Assembly (NCBI GenBank): GCA_011322755.1
Contig: DRLZ01000355.1
Coordinates: 1 to 7,306 of the forward strand
Direction: 5' to 3'
From: Crenotrichaceae bacterium
Lineage (GTDB): Bacteria > Pseudomonadota > Gammaproteobacteria > Methylococcales > DRLZ01
Length of the DNA: 7,306 nt
Shown piece after piece: positions 1 to 6,820 of the stretch. Position numbers and translations under genes: made by a program. How positions within the stretch are numbered: position 1 is the first letter of the stretch; every line of letters begins with the position of its first letter. The notes under the pieces are model-generated. The model searched no databases, was not told where the DNA came from, and worked only from the letters and a program-made list of their open reading frames with translations.

Positions 1-538
1 GCGCTTGCTCAAGCTCTGATTGCTGCAGTGTGGTTTTAAGCTGCTCTTGTCCCAATAAAAAACATTGAAACAATTGTCGCCCCTGATCCTCCAGATTCAT
101 TAATAACCTCAGCTCTTCTATTGATTGGGCTGATAAATGATGCGCCTCATCGACAACTAATAAAACGCGCTTGCCTTTGCGAATTTTAGAAATAAAGTAA
201 TTTTCCAGCACATTAAGCAATGCTGCTTTGGTCAAGCCACGATGAGACAATCCGAATCCTGCTGCAACAAGCCGGATGATATCATTTTTAGCGACCTGTG
301 TAGTTACGAGCTGGGCAACAACGATATCCTGATCATAAAGCTCTTCACAGAGGGCTTTAACCAGCATTGTCTTGCCCAAACCTGGCAGACCAGTAATCAC
401 GATAAACCCTTCCGCCTGAGATACCCCATAGCGGAGATAATCCATCGCACGACGATGGACTGTACTCGTAAAGAAAAACCCAGGATCCGAATTCAGTCGA
501 AAAGGGCTTTGAGTGAAATGATAAAAGGATTCGTACAC
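1..538 (-). CDS. XrtA/PEP-CTERM locus-associated AAA ATPase (ExeA/GspA-like), C-terminus cut by the window edge
   Basis: Reading leftward from a GTG at 538-536 gives 179 uninterrupted residues that run off base 1. The start (V/M-YESFYHF, then SPFRL and DPGFFF) matches the N-terminus usual in the secretion-ATPase family found in PEP-CTERM loci (TIGR03015-like). Walker A is GLPGLGKT at residues 50-57. Walker B is VLLVVDEAHHL at about 125-135, with the catalytic DE at 130-131. A sensor-like FLLGQEQL follows at about 160-167. Family knowledge: these are cytoplasmic P-loop ATPases related to ExeA/GspA, which help assemble outer-membrane secretion machinery; the exact role in EPS loci is unknown. 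The GTG lies only 8 bases after the barrel gene's stop and has no clear Shine-Dalgarno sequence, so translational coupling is likely. The family is usually around 270-350 residues, so roughly the last third is missing. The family assignment is strong; the function is inferred. Confidence 0.93.
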   Translation of the reverse strand, partial: MYESFYHFTQSPFRLNSDPGFFFTSTVHRRAMDYLRYGVSQAEGFIVITGLPGLGKTMLVKALCEELYDQDIVVAQLVTTQVAKNDIIRLVAAGFGLSHRGLTKAALLNVLENYFISKIRKGKRVLLVVDEAHHLSAQSIEELRLLMNLEDQGRQLFQCFLLGQEQLKTTLQQSELEQA

Positions 539-546
539 AGAAAGAG

Positions 547-2088
547 TTATCGATACAAAACGTTAATTCGGGCAAACACTCGATTTTCGGTGTATTCACT
601 TGCAGACTGATTTGCTTCCTGACGTGAATACCGATAACCTAAAGTCGCGGTAAAGTACTTCATGATCGCTCGCTTGACTTGTGCCCCAACACCCCAGCGG
701 GTATTTTTCTGGTTAGTCGTTGGCAGCAAATTTCCACCATCAATTTGTTCAACATCAGCTGTCAATACTGTCGATGTGCGTCCATCAAGACGCCAACGCC
801 ACGCAAAGTTAGCGCCTTTCGCATCTTCATTTTGTCTGGCGCTATCGTAGTTTCTCTTTTCAGTATATCCGGTGAGTCTAACAGTACTTTTACCGTTAGT
901 ACCCTGGACAGATGCTTCACCACGCTTGCGCTCATACACTTCATTCCGCAACGTGGTTAACCCACCCGAACTGTTCACTGTCAATCCTGTCGAGCCATTG
1001 AGATTTCGCAAACCGCCTTCAAAAACATCACGTTCCAGCAACACTTGCTGCGTTGTTACAGTGTCAACAGCATAACCTGTCCGCCACACATAATTGTTTG
1101 CGCTGTATTGAAAACGTGTATTCCATTGAGATCCTGTATTTAACCCGACTTTATTGTGACGAAACCCAAAAGTCCATTTCGCATGTTGAAAAGGAGTTGT
1201 CGAGACATTGATAAAGCTGTTATTACCTCCAGCCGCACTCAGCAGAAACCCACTACTAGGACGCCATCTTCCACCTGCCTGATAATACACGCCATTTTTT
1301 GAATTCAAGCGGTTTGTTCCCAAATCATTATCAGCGTAGCCCGCTCTGGCAAACAACACAAAATGCTGAACCAGTCTGAAATTCAGCTCTCCAAACGAGT
1401 TAAAATAGTGAACATCCTGATCGTTACTGCCTTTTCTGTTTTCCAGCCGGTTTGATACACCAAGCTGCCAGCCCCAGACATCAAAACGATTCGCACTACT
1501 TAGTGTCAATTTTTCTTCATGAACACGCGCATCGGAAATACCCGTTCGGGTATTATCCGTGTTATTCACCATCACTTCAGAGTAACTCAGTCTCGCCTCG
1601 CCTCGAGCATAGCCGCCCAGATTAATACGCCAGAATGGACTAATCGTATATGTTGACACATCCACGCGCCCCCCAGTCTGAGAGATGTTATCAATCGCAA
1701 CGCGCCCTCTGTTTCGTGTATTCGCCTGTGAGTGGGTACCTCTCAAATCAATAAAAAAAGAATTTGCCCAAAGACGTGATGTGGATTCCAACTGCCCTTG
1801 AAAAAAAGTATTTGCGTCTTTTTTAATCCCATGAAAAAACAAATTCTCAACCCGTAGCGCTGCATCGACACGATTTCTTGCGCCGCGAGCATTCACAGTA
1901 ACAGACGGGGTGAGTTGAGTAACAAACGCACCATCTTCCTGGCCACCCGGTGCAAGTCCAATGTTATCCGAATACAATTCCTGGATAGTGATTCCAGGAC
2001 GAATGGTAAGCTTTTTTGCATATGCACTCTGATTGACAAAAATAGCGCATTGCAAACACAGCATCAGCCTGAAGCAGTTCTTGATCAT
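547..2088 (-). CDS. XrtA/PEP-CTERM-associated outer-membrane beta-barrel protein (TIGR03016-like)
   Basis: The protein has 513 residues. It begins with a signal peptide: basic start, hydrophobic stretch at about 8-18 and an AYA/KK cleavage site after residue 24. Cys11 and Cys14 do not sit in a lipobox. The mature part is a long run of amphipathic beta-strands with alternating residues and aromatic girdles, for example FVLFARAGYADND and RVDAALRVENLFF, separated by polar Asn/Gly/Thr-rich turns. There is no obvious soluble domain. The length, the opening (IRPGITIQELYSDNIGL) and the position between the autokinase and the ATPase fit the uncharacterised PEP-CTERM locus barrel family. Inference: it is the outer-membrane pore or a partner for EPS export. 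The last residue is Arg with Tyr before it (NVLYR), not the terminal Phe typical of many barrels. The ATG lies 33 bases after the kinase stop, in AT-rich sequence without a recognisable Shine-Dalgarno sequence. Met9 is a less likely start because it would remove the basic end of the signal peptide. Confidence 0.9.
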   Translation of the reverse strand: MIKNCFRLMLCLQCAIFVNQSAYAKKLTIRPGITIQELYSDNIGLAPGGQEDGAFVTQLTPSVTVNARGARNRVDAALRVENLFFHGIKKDANTFFQGQLESTSRLWANSFFIDLRGTHSQANTRNRGRVAIDNISQTGGRVDVSTYTISPFWRINLGGYARGEARLSYSEVMVNNTDNTRTGISDARVHEEKLTLSSANRFDVWGWQLGVSNRLENRKGSNDQDVHYFNSFGELNFRLVQHFVLFARAGYADNDLGTNRLNSKNGVYYQAGGRWRPSSGFLLSAAGGNNSFINVSTTPFQHAKWTFGFRHNKVGLNTGSQWNTRFQYSANNYVWRTGYAVDTVTTQQVLLERDVFEGGLRNLNGSTGLTVNSSGGLTTLRNEVYERKRGEASVQGTNGKSTVRLTGYTEKRNYDSARQNEDAKGANFAWRWRLDGRTSTVLTADVEQIDGGNLLPTTNQKNTRWGVGAQVKRAIMKYFTATLGYRYSRQEANQSASEYTENRVFARINVLYR

Positions 2089-2121
2089 TATTATATTGAC
2101 TGCTAATGAGTAATTCGCATG

Positions 2122-2976
2122 TTATCCGTAGTACGAACCATAGTAATAGCTTCCATTGCCCTTACCTGATACAGATTTATTCAACAACATTCCCACCACA
2201 TCACAACTATCCACCTTTTCTAATGCATCTTGGACAACTGTCTGCGGGGTTGCTTCTGCTTCAACTACCATCACAACCTGGCCAACCAGTTGCGCAAGAA
2301 TCGACGCCTGACTTGCTGCTAAAACTGGCGGGGAATCAAAAATAACAATTCTGTCTGAATAACGTGTTGACAAGTCATGAGTTAATTTTTTCATCATATT
2401 ACTTGCAAGAAGCTCTGTGCTATAGCTGTGCGTATTTCCCGATGGAATCACTGAAAATCCTGGTACATTTGTGTGCAGAAGAATCTGATTAATTGTTGCG
2501 ACCTTGCCATCAAGTAAATCAATCAACCCTGGTCTCTGTTCAGAAATACCTAACAACCTGGCAATCGAAGGAACGGCTACATCACCATCAACAAGCAGAA
2601 CTTTTTTACCTTTTTCCATTGCCATGCTAAGCGCCAGGTTCAATGATGTATAAGTTTTACCTTCTTTTGGCAAGCTACTTGTCACAAGAATCAGGTTACG
2701 GTTTTTGATGCCATTGTCTGCTTCTGGAAATGCATTTGCCAACAAAGGCCGCTTAATATACCGATATTGCTCAGACAAACCAATGCTTGGTAAAAACGGG
2801 TTGAGAAAACCCAATTTCTGTAATGCATTAAAATCGATGTCAATTCGATCAGATTTGTTTGCATCAAATTGCTCTGCAGGTAAAACTGGAGTAACCGGTT
2901 GCCCATCAGCTTTTCGCTTATCCTCAGCAAGCTTTTCATTCAGACTTTTTTGTATGGCACGTTGCAGGATGCTCAT
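2122..2976 (-). CDS. XrtA-associated tyrosine autokinase (BY-kinase, Wzc-C/CapB/EpsG-like)
   Basis: The protein is a 284-residue cytoplasmic P-loop kinase with no membrane segments. The N-terminal 60 or so residues are charged and probably disordered. An EQYRYIKRPLLANAF motif follows at 69-83, typical of this family. Walker A is SSLPKEGKT (100-108), Walker A' is VLLVDGD (126-132) and Walker B is IVIFDSPPVL (210-219). The C-terminal end carries a tyrosine cluster, YYYGSYYG, with Tyr277-279, Tyr282 and Tyr283, the expected autophosphorylation sites. Family knowledge: such kinases bind the cytoplasmic part of a Wzz-like protein, and cycles of tyrosine phosphorylation control polymer length and export. 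Here the kinase is a separate protein, as in CapA/CapB, not fused as in Wzc. Its ATG overlaps the stop of the chain-length gene in an ATGA, so the two are translationally coupled. A GAGA sequence lies about ten bases upstream of the ATG. Val135 occupies a position where I would expect a basic residue after Walker A'. Confidence 0.95.
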   Translation of the reverse strand: MSILQRAIQKSLNEKLAEDKRKADGQPVTPVLPAEQFDANKSDRIDIDFNALQKLGFLNPFLPSIGLSEQYRYIKRPLLANAFPEADNGIKNRNLILVTSSLPKEGKTYTSLNLALSMAMEKGKKVLLVDGDVAVPSIARLLGISEQRPGLIDLLDGKVATINQILLHTNVPGFSVIPSGNTHSYSTELLASNMMKKLTHDLSTRYSDRIVIFDSPPVLAASQASILAQLVGQVVMVVEAEATPQTVVQDALEKVDSCDVVGMLLNKSVSGKGNGSYYYGSYYG

Positions 2977-4580
2977 AATAGTGTATTCTCGCGTACGTCA
3001 CGACCAAGACTTGAGAGTGTCGTTGTATCATGTGAATTTGATTGAGAGGACAGTATTACACCTGCGTAAGCAACCAGCAGTGCAATACTGACCACCACAA
3101 AACCACCTCTGGATATAAAATTCTTTTGTTCCTGTTCTGGCATAACCATACTCTGTATTGAACCCAATACTGGTTTACCCAGTGTTGAAGCAAGTTGTTT
3201 AACCGAGCTAAAAGTTGGATGTATCATCAAACGCAATACGGTAACACCAATCCCTGCAAGTATTCCTGCCAACAGTACAATTGTGGCTAACAATGGCCGG
3301 TTAGGAGCAACTGGCTTTAACGGTAGACTCGGTGGCTCTACAATCCTGAATTTCACAACCTTGGTTTGCTCAATTCGCTCTGATAGTCTTGCTGTTTCGC
3401 GGCGCGACAATAAATCACTATACCTTTTCTTTATAATCAGATAGTCTCGATTTAAGCCTTGCAGCTGAGTTTCAACATCCAAGGCTGAATTCATTTGTTT
3501 CTTTAACACTGCCATACGATGCGTGTATTCAGTGACTCTAGCTTGCATTGCGGCTGCCTCGGCCTCTGCCTGCCCGAGTGCAACTGTCAGCTGCTGAAAA
3601 AAGGTACTTTTCTGTAACGGCGTTAATTTGTCACCAAGCAGCAATGGGGCGTTGGCTGGCCTGAAAGATGACGATTTCTCAGCCTGTTTGGCTTGTAAGT
3701 CTTCAAGCATTCTTGATACAGCCTGAACTTTTGGATGCTGATCTGTATATTTAATTAGCAAATCATCTTTCTTAGCCTGCAATTGTTTTATTCTGGAAGA
3801 AAAGTTTCCCTCTATAAACTGACCTTTCGATTTCTTTTCGCCAAGACCAAGATAAGTTGGCTCATCACCTTCCATTTGCCGGCGTAGTGCATCTCTTTTA
3901 TTCAGCGCTTCTTGCAGTTTTAATCTGGAATTCTCCAACAATGTTTTGGTCTTCTGATAATCCTGATAATATGTTGCACCTTCTTGAGGAAGCTCCCCGA
4001 TATACTTGCGTTTAAATGCTTCCAAGTTTTTTTCAGCTTCACTCAAACGCTGCTCATACGCTTGAATTTGAGTATCAAGAAATCGTCCAGCCTGATCAGA
4101 TTCCTCTCTGGCTTTACCTTGTATCTCCTCTACAAATATCGAAAGTAACGACTGTACAATCTGTTTTGCATCTTCAGGGGAAGAATAGCGTGATGACAAG
4201 GTATACAAGTTCATCGACCCAGTGCCTTTAACTTCGATCGATTTACGTAATTTTGTGACCAGTTTTTCCAGATCATCATCTGTTTCCACATCAATATCCA
4301 GATCAACCATACGTATCACGCGTTCTAGATTTGGACGACTCAGTAATACTTTCGACATCAACTCGACCCTTACACCGATATTGGGTTGAATCGCCATACC
4401 CTTTAATAAAGGTTCAAGAATCGTCTGCGTATCAATATGTATTTTGGCGCTGGATTCATATTTATCCGGCCACAGCAAAACAACTGTCCAGCCAAGTAAA
4501 CAAATTGCCCAGGCAACCCATAGAGCAATCCATTTCTCGCGTACCATTGCTCTGAAATAAGGGAATATAGAATCTAACAT
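2973..4580 (-). CDS. XrtA/PEP-CTERM locus polysaccharide chain-length determinant (Wzz/EpsF-like co-polymerase)
   Basis: From the ATG at 4580 the protein has 535 residues. It has a short cytoplasmic start, a first membrane helix at about 18-37, and a large periplasmic domain starting with the Wzz-type DKYESSAKI segment. That domain contains long charged heptad-rich coiled coil (roughly 145-225, 275-300 and 330-385). A proline-rich PLKPVAPNRP leads into a second membrane helix at about 430-451. A cytoplasmic segment with the LGKPVLGSI motif follows, then a third helix at about 493-511 and a polar tail. This matches the PEP-CTERM chain-length family (TIGR03007-like), which sets polymer length together with the separate autokinase encoded next. 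Start choice: the frame is open up to a TTG at 4613, which would add 11 polar residues (546 in all). I prefer the ATG because its MLDSIFPYFRAMVREKW resembles the usual family N-terminus, but neither start has a strong Shine-Dalgarno sequence. It begins 18-51 bases after the lipoprotein gene. Confidence 0.94.
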   Translation of the reverse strand: MLDSIFPYFRAMVREKWIALWVAWAICLLGWTVVLLWPDKYESSAKIHIDTQTILEPLLKGMAIQPNIGVRVELMSKVLLSRPNLERVIRMVDLDIDVETDDDLEKLVTKLRKSIEVKGTGSMNLYTLSSRYSSPEDAKQIVQSLLSIFVEEIQGKAREESDQAGRFLDTQIQAYEQRLSEAEKNLEAFKRKYIGELPQEGATYYQDYQKTKTLLENSRLKLQEALNKRDALRRQMEGDEPTYLGLGEKKSKGQFIEGNFSSRIKQLQAKKDDLLIKYTDQHPKVQAVSRMLEDLQAKQAEKSSSFRPANAPLLLGDKLTPLQKSTFFQQLTVALGQAEAEAAAMQARVTEYTHRMAVLKKQMNSALDVETQLQGLNRDYLIIKKRYSDLLSRRETARLSERIEQTKVVKFRIVEPPSLPLKPVAPNRPLLATIVLLAGILAGIGVTVLRLMIHPTFSSVKQLASTLGKPVLGSIQSMVMPEQEQKNFISRGGFVVVSIALLVAYAGVILSSQSNSHDTTTLSSLGRDVRENTLL

Positions 4581-4631
4581 TCGTAATGATTGTCCATTAT
4601 GCTCAAGTTGCAAAGTAGTTTAAGGTGCTTA

Positions 4632-5303
4632 CTAAAAATAGCTTTCTGGTATAAAAACAATATCCCCGGGTAACAGCTGAATGTTTGCAGACATATCAGC
4701 ATCTTCAATTAAATCAGCCAGACGAACAGATACTTTGCGTTGTTTTCCATTAACTGTTCGAATAATCCGGGTACGATTACCCGCTGCATATGGTGAAATC
4801 CCACCAATTTCAACCAGCAAATCCAGCATTCTCATATTTGCCTTATAGGGAACTGACACAGCTTCGTTTTCTCTGACATTGACATTTCCGTTCTGTTGGG
4901 ACTGTTGATTATCGTCCCTTATCTGGCCTATCACACGAATCTGTTTATCCGATGGCCCAACAAAATCTGTAACGACAACAGAAACCACAGGATCACGAAT
5001 ATACTTTGCCAGTATTTTTTCGATATCTCTTGCCAGCTCAAAAGGAGTCTTCCCAGTTGCGTTCAGATCATTCACCAATGGAGACGTAATTTTACCGTCA
5101 GGACGTACTTTTACTTTCGAACTCAGCTCATCATTACCCCATACAAACACATCAAGCATGTCGCCAGCACCGATGGTATAGGTGTAATCTGAAGGCACAT
5201 TAACGTCATCTTCATGAAGCATTGTTGTGTTTGAACATGCGCTTAGAACAAAAACAGCAGTTAATATGACAATACAGTTAAAATATTGAAATGGTTGAAA
5301 CAC
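4632..5303 (-). CDS. XrtA/PEP-CTERM system exopolysaccharide export lipoprotein (Wza/EpsE-like, OPX family)
   Basis: The protein has 223 residues and a lipoprotein signal peptide: hydrophobic stretch at 10-20 and lipobox LSAC with the lipidated Cys at 23. A Poly_export (PES) domain spans about 39-114, with the hallmark YTIGAGDMLDVFVWGNDELS, VRPDGKIT and the RDPVVSVVV strand. One SLBB domain follows (about 120-187, IRVIGQI then ISPYAAGNRTRIIR), and the closing motif LLPGDIVFIPES ends at the C-terminus. Family knowledge: these proteins form periplasmic rings that guide EPS to the outer membrane. The protein lacks the C-terminal amphipathic helix with which Wza spans the outer membrane, so it probably needs a separate pore. 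An Asn/Gln-rich stretch of about 19 residues (130-148) interrupts the SLBB domain. The GTG start is supported by AGGAGAG four bases upstream and by the well-placed signal peptide. Confidence 0.95.
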   Translation of the reverse strand: MFQPFQYFNCIVILTAVFVLSACSNTTMLHEDDVNVPSDYTYTIGAGDMLDVFVWGNDELSSKVKVRPDGKITSPLVNDLNATGKTPFELARDIEKILAKYIRDPVVSVVVTDFVGPSDKQIRVIGQIRDDNQQSQQNGNVNVRENEAVSVPYKANMRMLDLLVEIGGISPYAAGNRTRIIRTVNGKQRKVSVRLADLIEDADMSANIQLLPGDIVFIPESYF

Positions 5304-5307
5304 TTGT

Positions 5308-5314
5308 CTCTCCT
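5308..5314 (-). promoter_or_regulatory. Strong Shine-Dalgarno sequence fixing the GTG start of the export lipoprotein
   Basis: Read on the minus strand, AGGAGAG ends four bases before the GTG at 5303-5301. It is the best ribosome binding site in the window. It supports GTG as the start, and no in-frame ATG lies at a comparable position in the signal peptide. Confidence 0.8.
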
Positions 5315-5364
5315 AATGATATTCGTGCATAATGTTTGTTTTTTTTATAGCTGACATGACAGGA

Positions 5365-5392
5365 TAAATATAGTAAAGCCCTACTTTAACAA
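5365..5392 (-). promoter_or_regulatory. Possible sigma-70-type promoter for the export/kinase/barrel operon
   Basis: In the 163 bp gap between the dehydrogenase stop and the lipoprotein GTG, the minus strand shows TTGTTA (5392-5387), a 16-base spacer and TATTTA (5370-5365). TATATT, a closer match to the -10 consensus, overlaps it two bases upstream but at a poor spacing. The gap is AT-rich and much larger than the other junctions, which suits an internal promoter. The hexamers are only partial matches, so this is a weak prediction. No convincing terminator or sigma-54 element is visible in the gap, so read-through from the dehydrogenase gene remains possible. Confidence 0.25.
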
Positions 5393-5466
5393 CTTGCCTG
5401 CCTACCAACCGTAGACAAAAACTATATATACTACAACGTTACTGCTTAATCAGTGCTTAACCATAA

Positions 5467-6759
5467 CTATAGTCGCCAATACGAGACAGTCTCAGGAAAG
5501 ACAGACTGATCAAAAACACCTTTTACGTCAATAAAAACACCTTCCCCTGTGTTCTTGTATAACGCGATGAAATCAGAAACTTTTTGATTGATAAATTTCG
5601 TGTGCGCGACTGCAACCACAATTGCATCAACCTTTGGCAAATCTTCCATACTCAGCAATGTATAGTCATATTCACGCTCCGCCTCTATAGATTCAACCAT
5701 TGGGTCACAAATGTGGACGTTAACACCATATTCTTTAAGCTCTTCAATAATATCAGGAACACGGCTATTTCTAAGATCCGGCACATCTTCTTTGAAAGTA
5801 AGACCGAGCACAGCAACATCAATTGAAGCCCCACAGGTCTTCAATTGACTCAAACGTTTCACTGTCTGCTCTGCGACAAATTTACCCATACCGATATTAA
5901 TACGCCTGCCAGCCAATATAACCTCAGGATGATATCCGACTGATTCAGCCTTATATGTCAGATAATACGGATCGACACCAATACAATGACCACCGACCAG
6001 GCCCGGAGAAAATTTAAGGAAATTCCATTTAGTACCCGCAGCCTCAAGCACCGCTTGAGTATCAATATCAAGCCGGTCGAATATTAGCGCCAGTTCGTTC
6101 ATCAAAGCGATATTCAAGTCGCGTTGTGTATTCTCAATAACCTTTGCAGCCTCAGCGACTTTAATACTTTGAGCACGATGAACACCTGCATCCACAACCT
6201 GCTCATAAACACAGGCAATCTTGTCAAGCGTCTCGCTATCCTGAGCAGATACGACCTTGATAATCGACTGCAATGTATGCACTTTGTCACCAGGATTGAT
6301 ACGTTCAGGTGAATACCCAACCTTGAAATCCTCTCCACATTTCAAACCAGACGTTTGCTCTAGAATAGGAATACAAATTTCCTCTGTAGCACCTGGATAA
6401 ACTGTCGATTCGTAAACAACAATCGTATCTTTTGAGAGGTTTTCACCAATTAACTTTGACGCACCTTTCAACGCAGTAAAATCAGGCGCCAGGGCTTCTG
6501 TGATTGGAGTAGGTACAGCGACAATGATAAAGTCACATTGCGTTAATTGTGATGGATCAGCTGTGTACTCAACATTTGTGGATTGTAAATCCTTAAGATT
6601 CACTTCACCTGTTCGATCAATTCCTGACTTTAATTCATTAACTTTTTCAACGCTGATATCAAATCCAACTACTGGCTGTTTTATACCAAACGCGACAGCG
6701 ATTGGGAGACCGACATAACCCAAGCCAACGAGTGCTATTTTTGGTTTAAACTGTTCCAT
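5467..6759 (-). CDS. tviB: UDP-N-acetyl-D-hexosamine 6-dehydrogenase (TviB/WbpO-type nucleotide-sugar dehydrogenase)
   Basis: The 430-residue protein oxidises the C6 hydroxyl of a UDP-N-acetylhexosamine to the uronic acid in two NAD-dependent steps in the cytoplasm. An N-terminal Rossmann domain has the glycine motif GLGYVGLP (12-19), with Asp34 at the end of the second strand as the likely NAD ribose ligand. STVYPG is at 119-124. SPERINPGD (150-158) is diagnostic for the UDP-GlcNAc/GalNAc dehydrogenase branch; UDP-glucose dehydrogenases carry a NPEFL-type sequence instead. The central helix carries KVIENTQRD (206-214). The catalytic Cys is Cys259 in GGHCIGVDPYYL. The C-terminal UDP-binding domain has LTFKEDVPDLRNS (320-332). 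The length is normal and the start is a standard ATG. GlcNAc versus GalNAc cannot be decided from sequence, so the symbol is a family label. The gene is upstream of the export genes in the same orientation, suggesting an acidic amino-sugar in the polymer. The Shine-Dalgarno sequence is weak. Confidence 0.95.
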   Translation of the reverse strand: MEQFKPKIALVGLGYVGLPIAVAFGIKQPVVGFDISVEKVNELKSGIDRTGEVNLKDLQSTNVEYTADPSQLTQCDFIIVAVPTPITEALAPDFTALKGASKLIGENLSKDTIVVYESTVYPGATEEICIPILEQTSGLKCGEDFKVGYSPERINPGDKVHTLQSIIKVVSAQDSETLDKIACVYEQVVDAGVHRAQSIKVAEAAKVIENTQRDLNIALMNELALIFDRLDIDTQAVLEAAGTKWNFLKFSPGLVGGHCIGVDPYYLTYKAESVGYHPEVILAGRRINIGMGKFVAEQTVKRLSQLKTCGASIDVAVLGLTFKEDVPDLRNSRVPDIIEELKEYGVNVHICDPMVESIEAEREYDYTLLSMEDLPKVDAIVVAVAHTKFINQKVSDFIALYKNTGEGVFIDVKGVFDQSVFPETVSYWRL

Positions 6760-6803
6760 TTTTCATCTTAAATTTGCTAAAAATTTAATTTTGCATGAAA
6801 AAA

Positions 6804-6820
6804 TATTCATTTCATGAATA
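6804..6820. repeat. Inverted repeat (7-bp arms, 3-base loop), candidate operator
   Basis: TATTCAT-TTC-ATGAATA is a perfect inverted repeat. It lies 45 bases upstream of the dehydrogenase ATG, in a segment rich in repeated AATGAAT-like words. The size and symmetry fit a dimeric repressor or activator site. The arms are too AT-rich to make a stable terminator, and no T-run follows. No regulator can be assigned. Confidence 0.4.

Noticed and set aside
357..599. Minus-strand ORF of 80 codons
   Set aside because: It is an out-of-frame shadow of the ATPase N-terminus. The correct frame from GTG 538 gives the Walker A motif GLPGLGKT and stays open to base 1.
242..610. Plus-strand ORF of 122 codons
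   Set aside because: It lies antisense over the ATPase and the end of the barrel gene. Both minus-strand frames have clear family motifs, and the plus-strand translation has none.
2705..3091. Plus-strand ORF of 128 codons
   Set aside because: It is antisense to the kinase and the end of the chain-length gene, has no recognisable motif, and overlaps strongly supported coding sequence.
4896..5192. Plus-strand ORF of 98 codons
   Set aside because: It is antisense to the export lipoprotein, has no convincing start signal and no family features.
5440..5466. Short inverted repeat after the dehydrogenase stop (ACTG-N6-CAGT) as a terminator
   Set aside because: The stem is only four base pairs and is not followed by a T-run on the minus strand.
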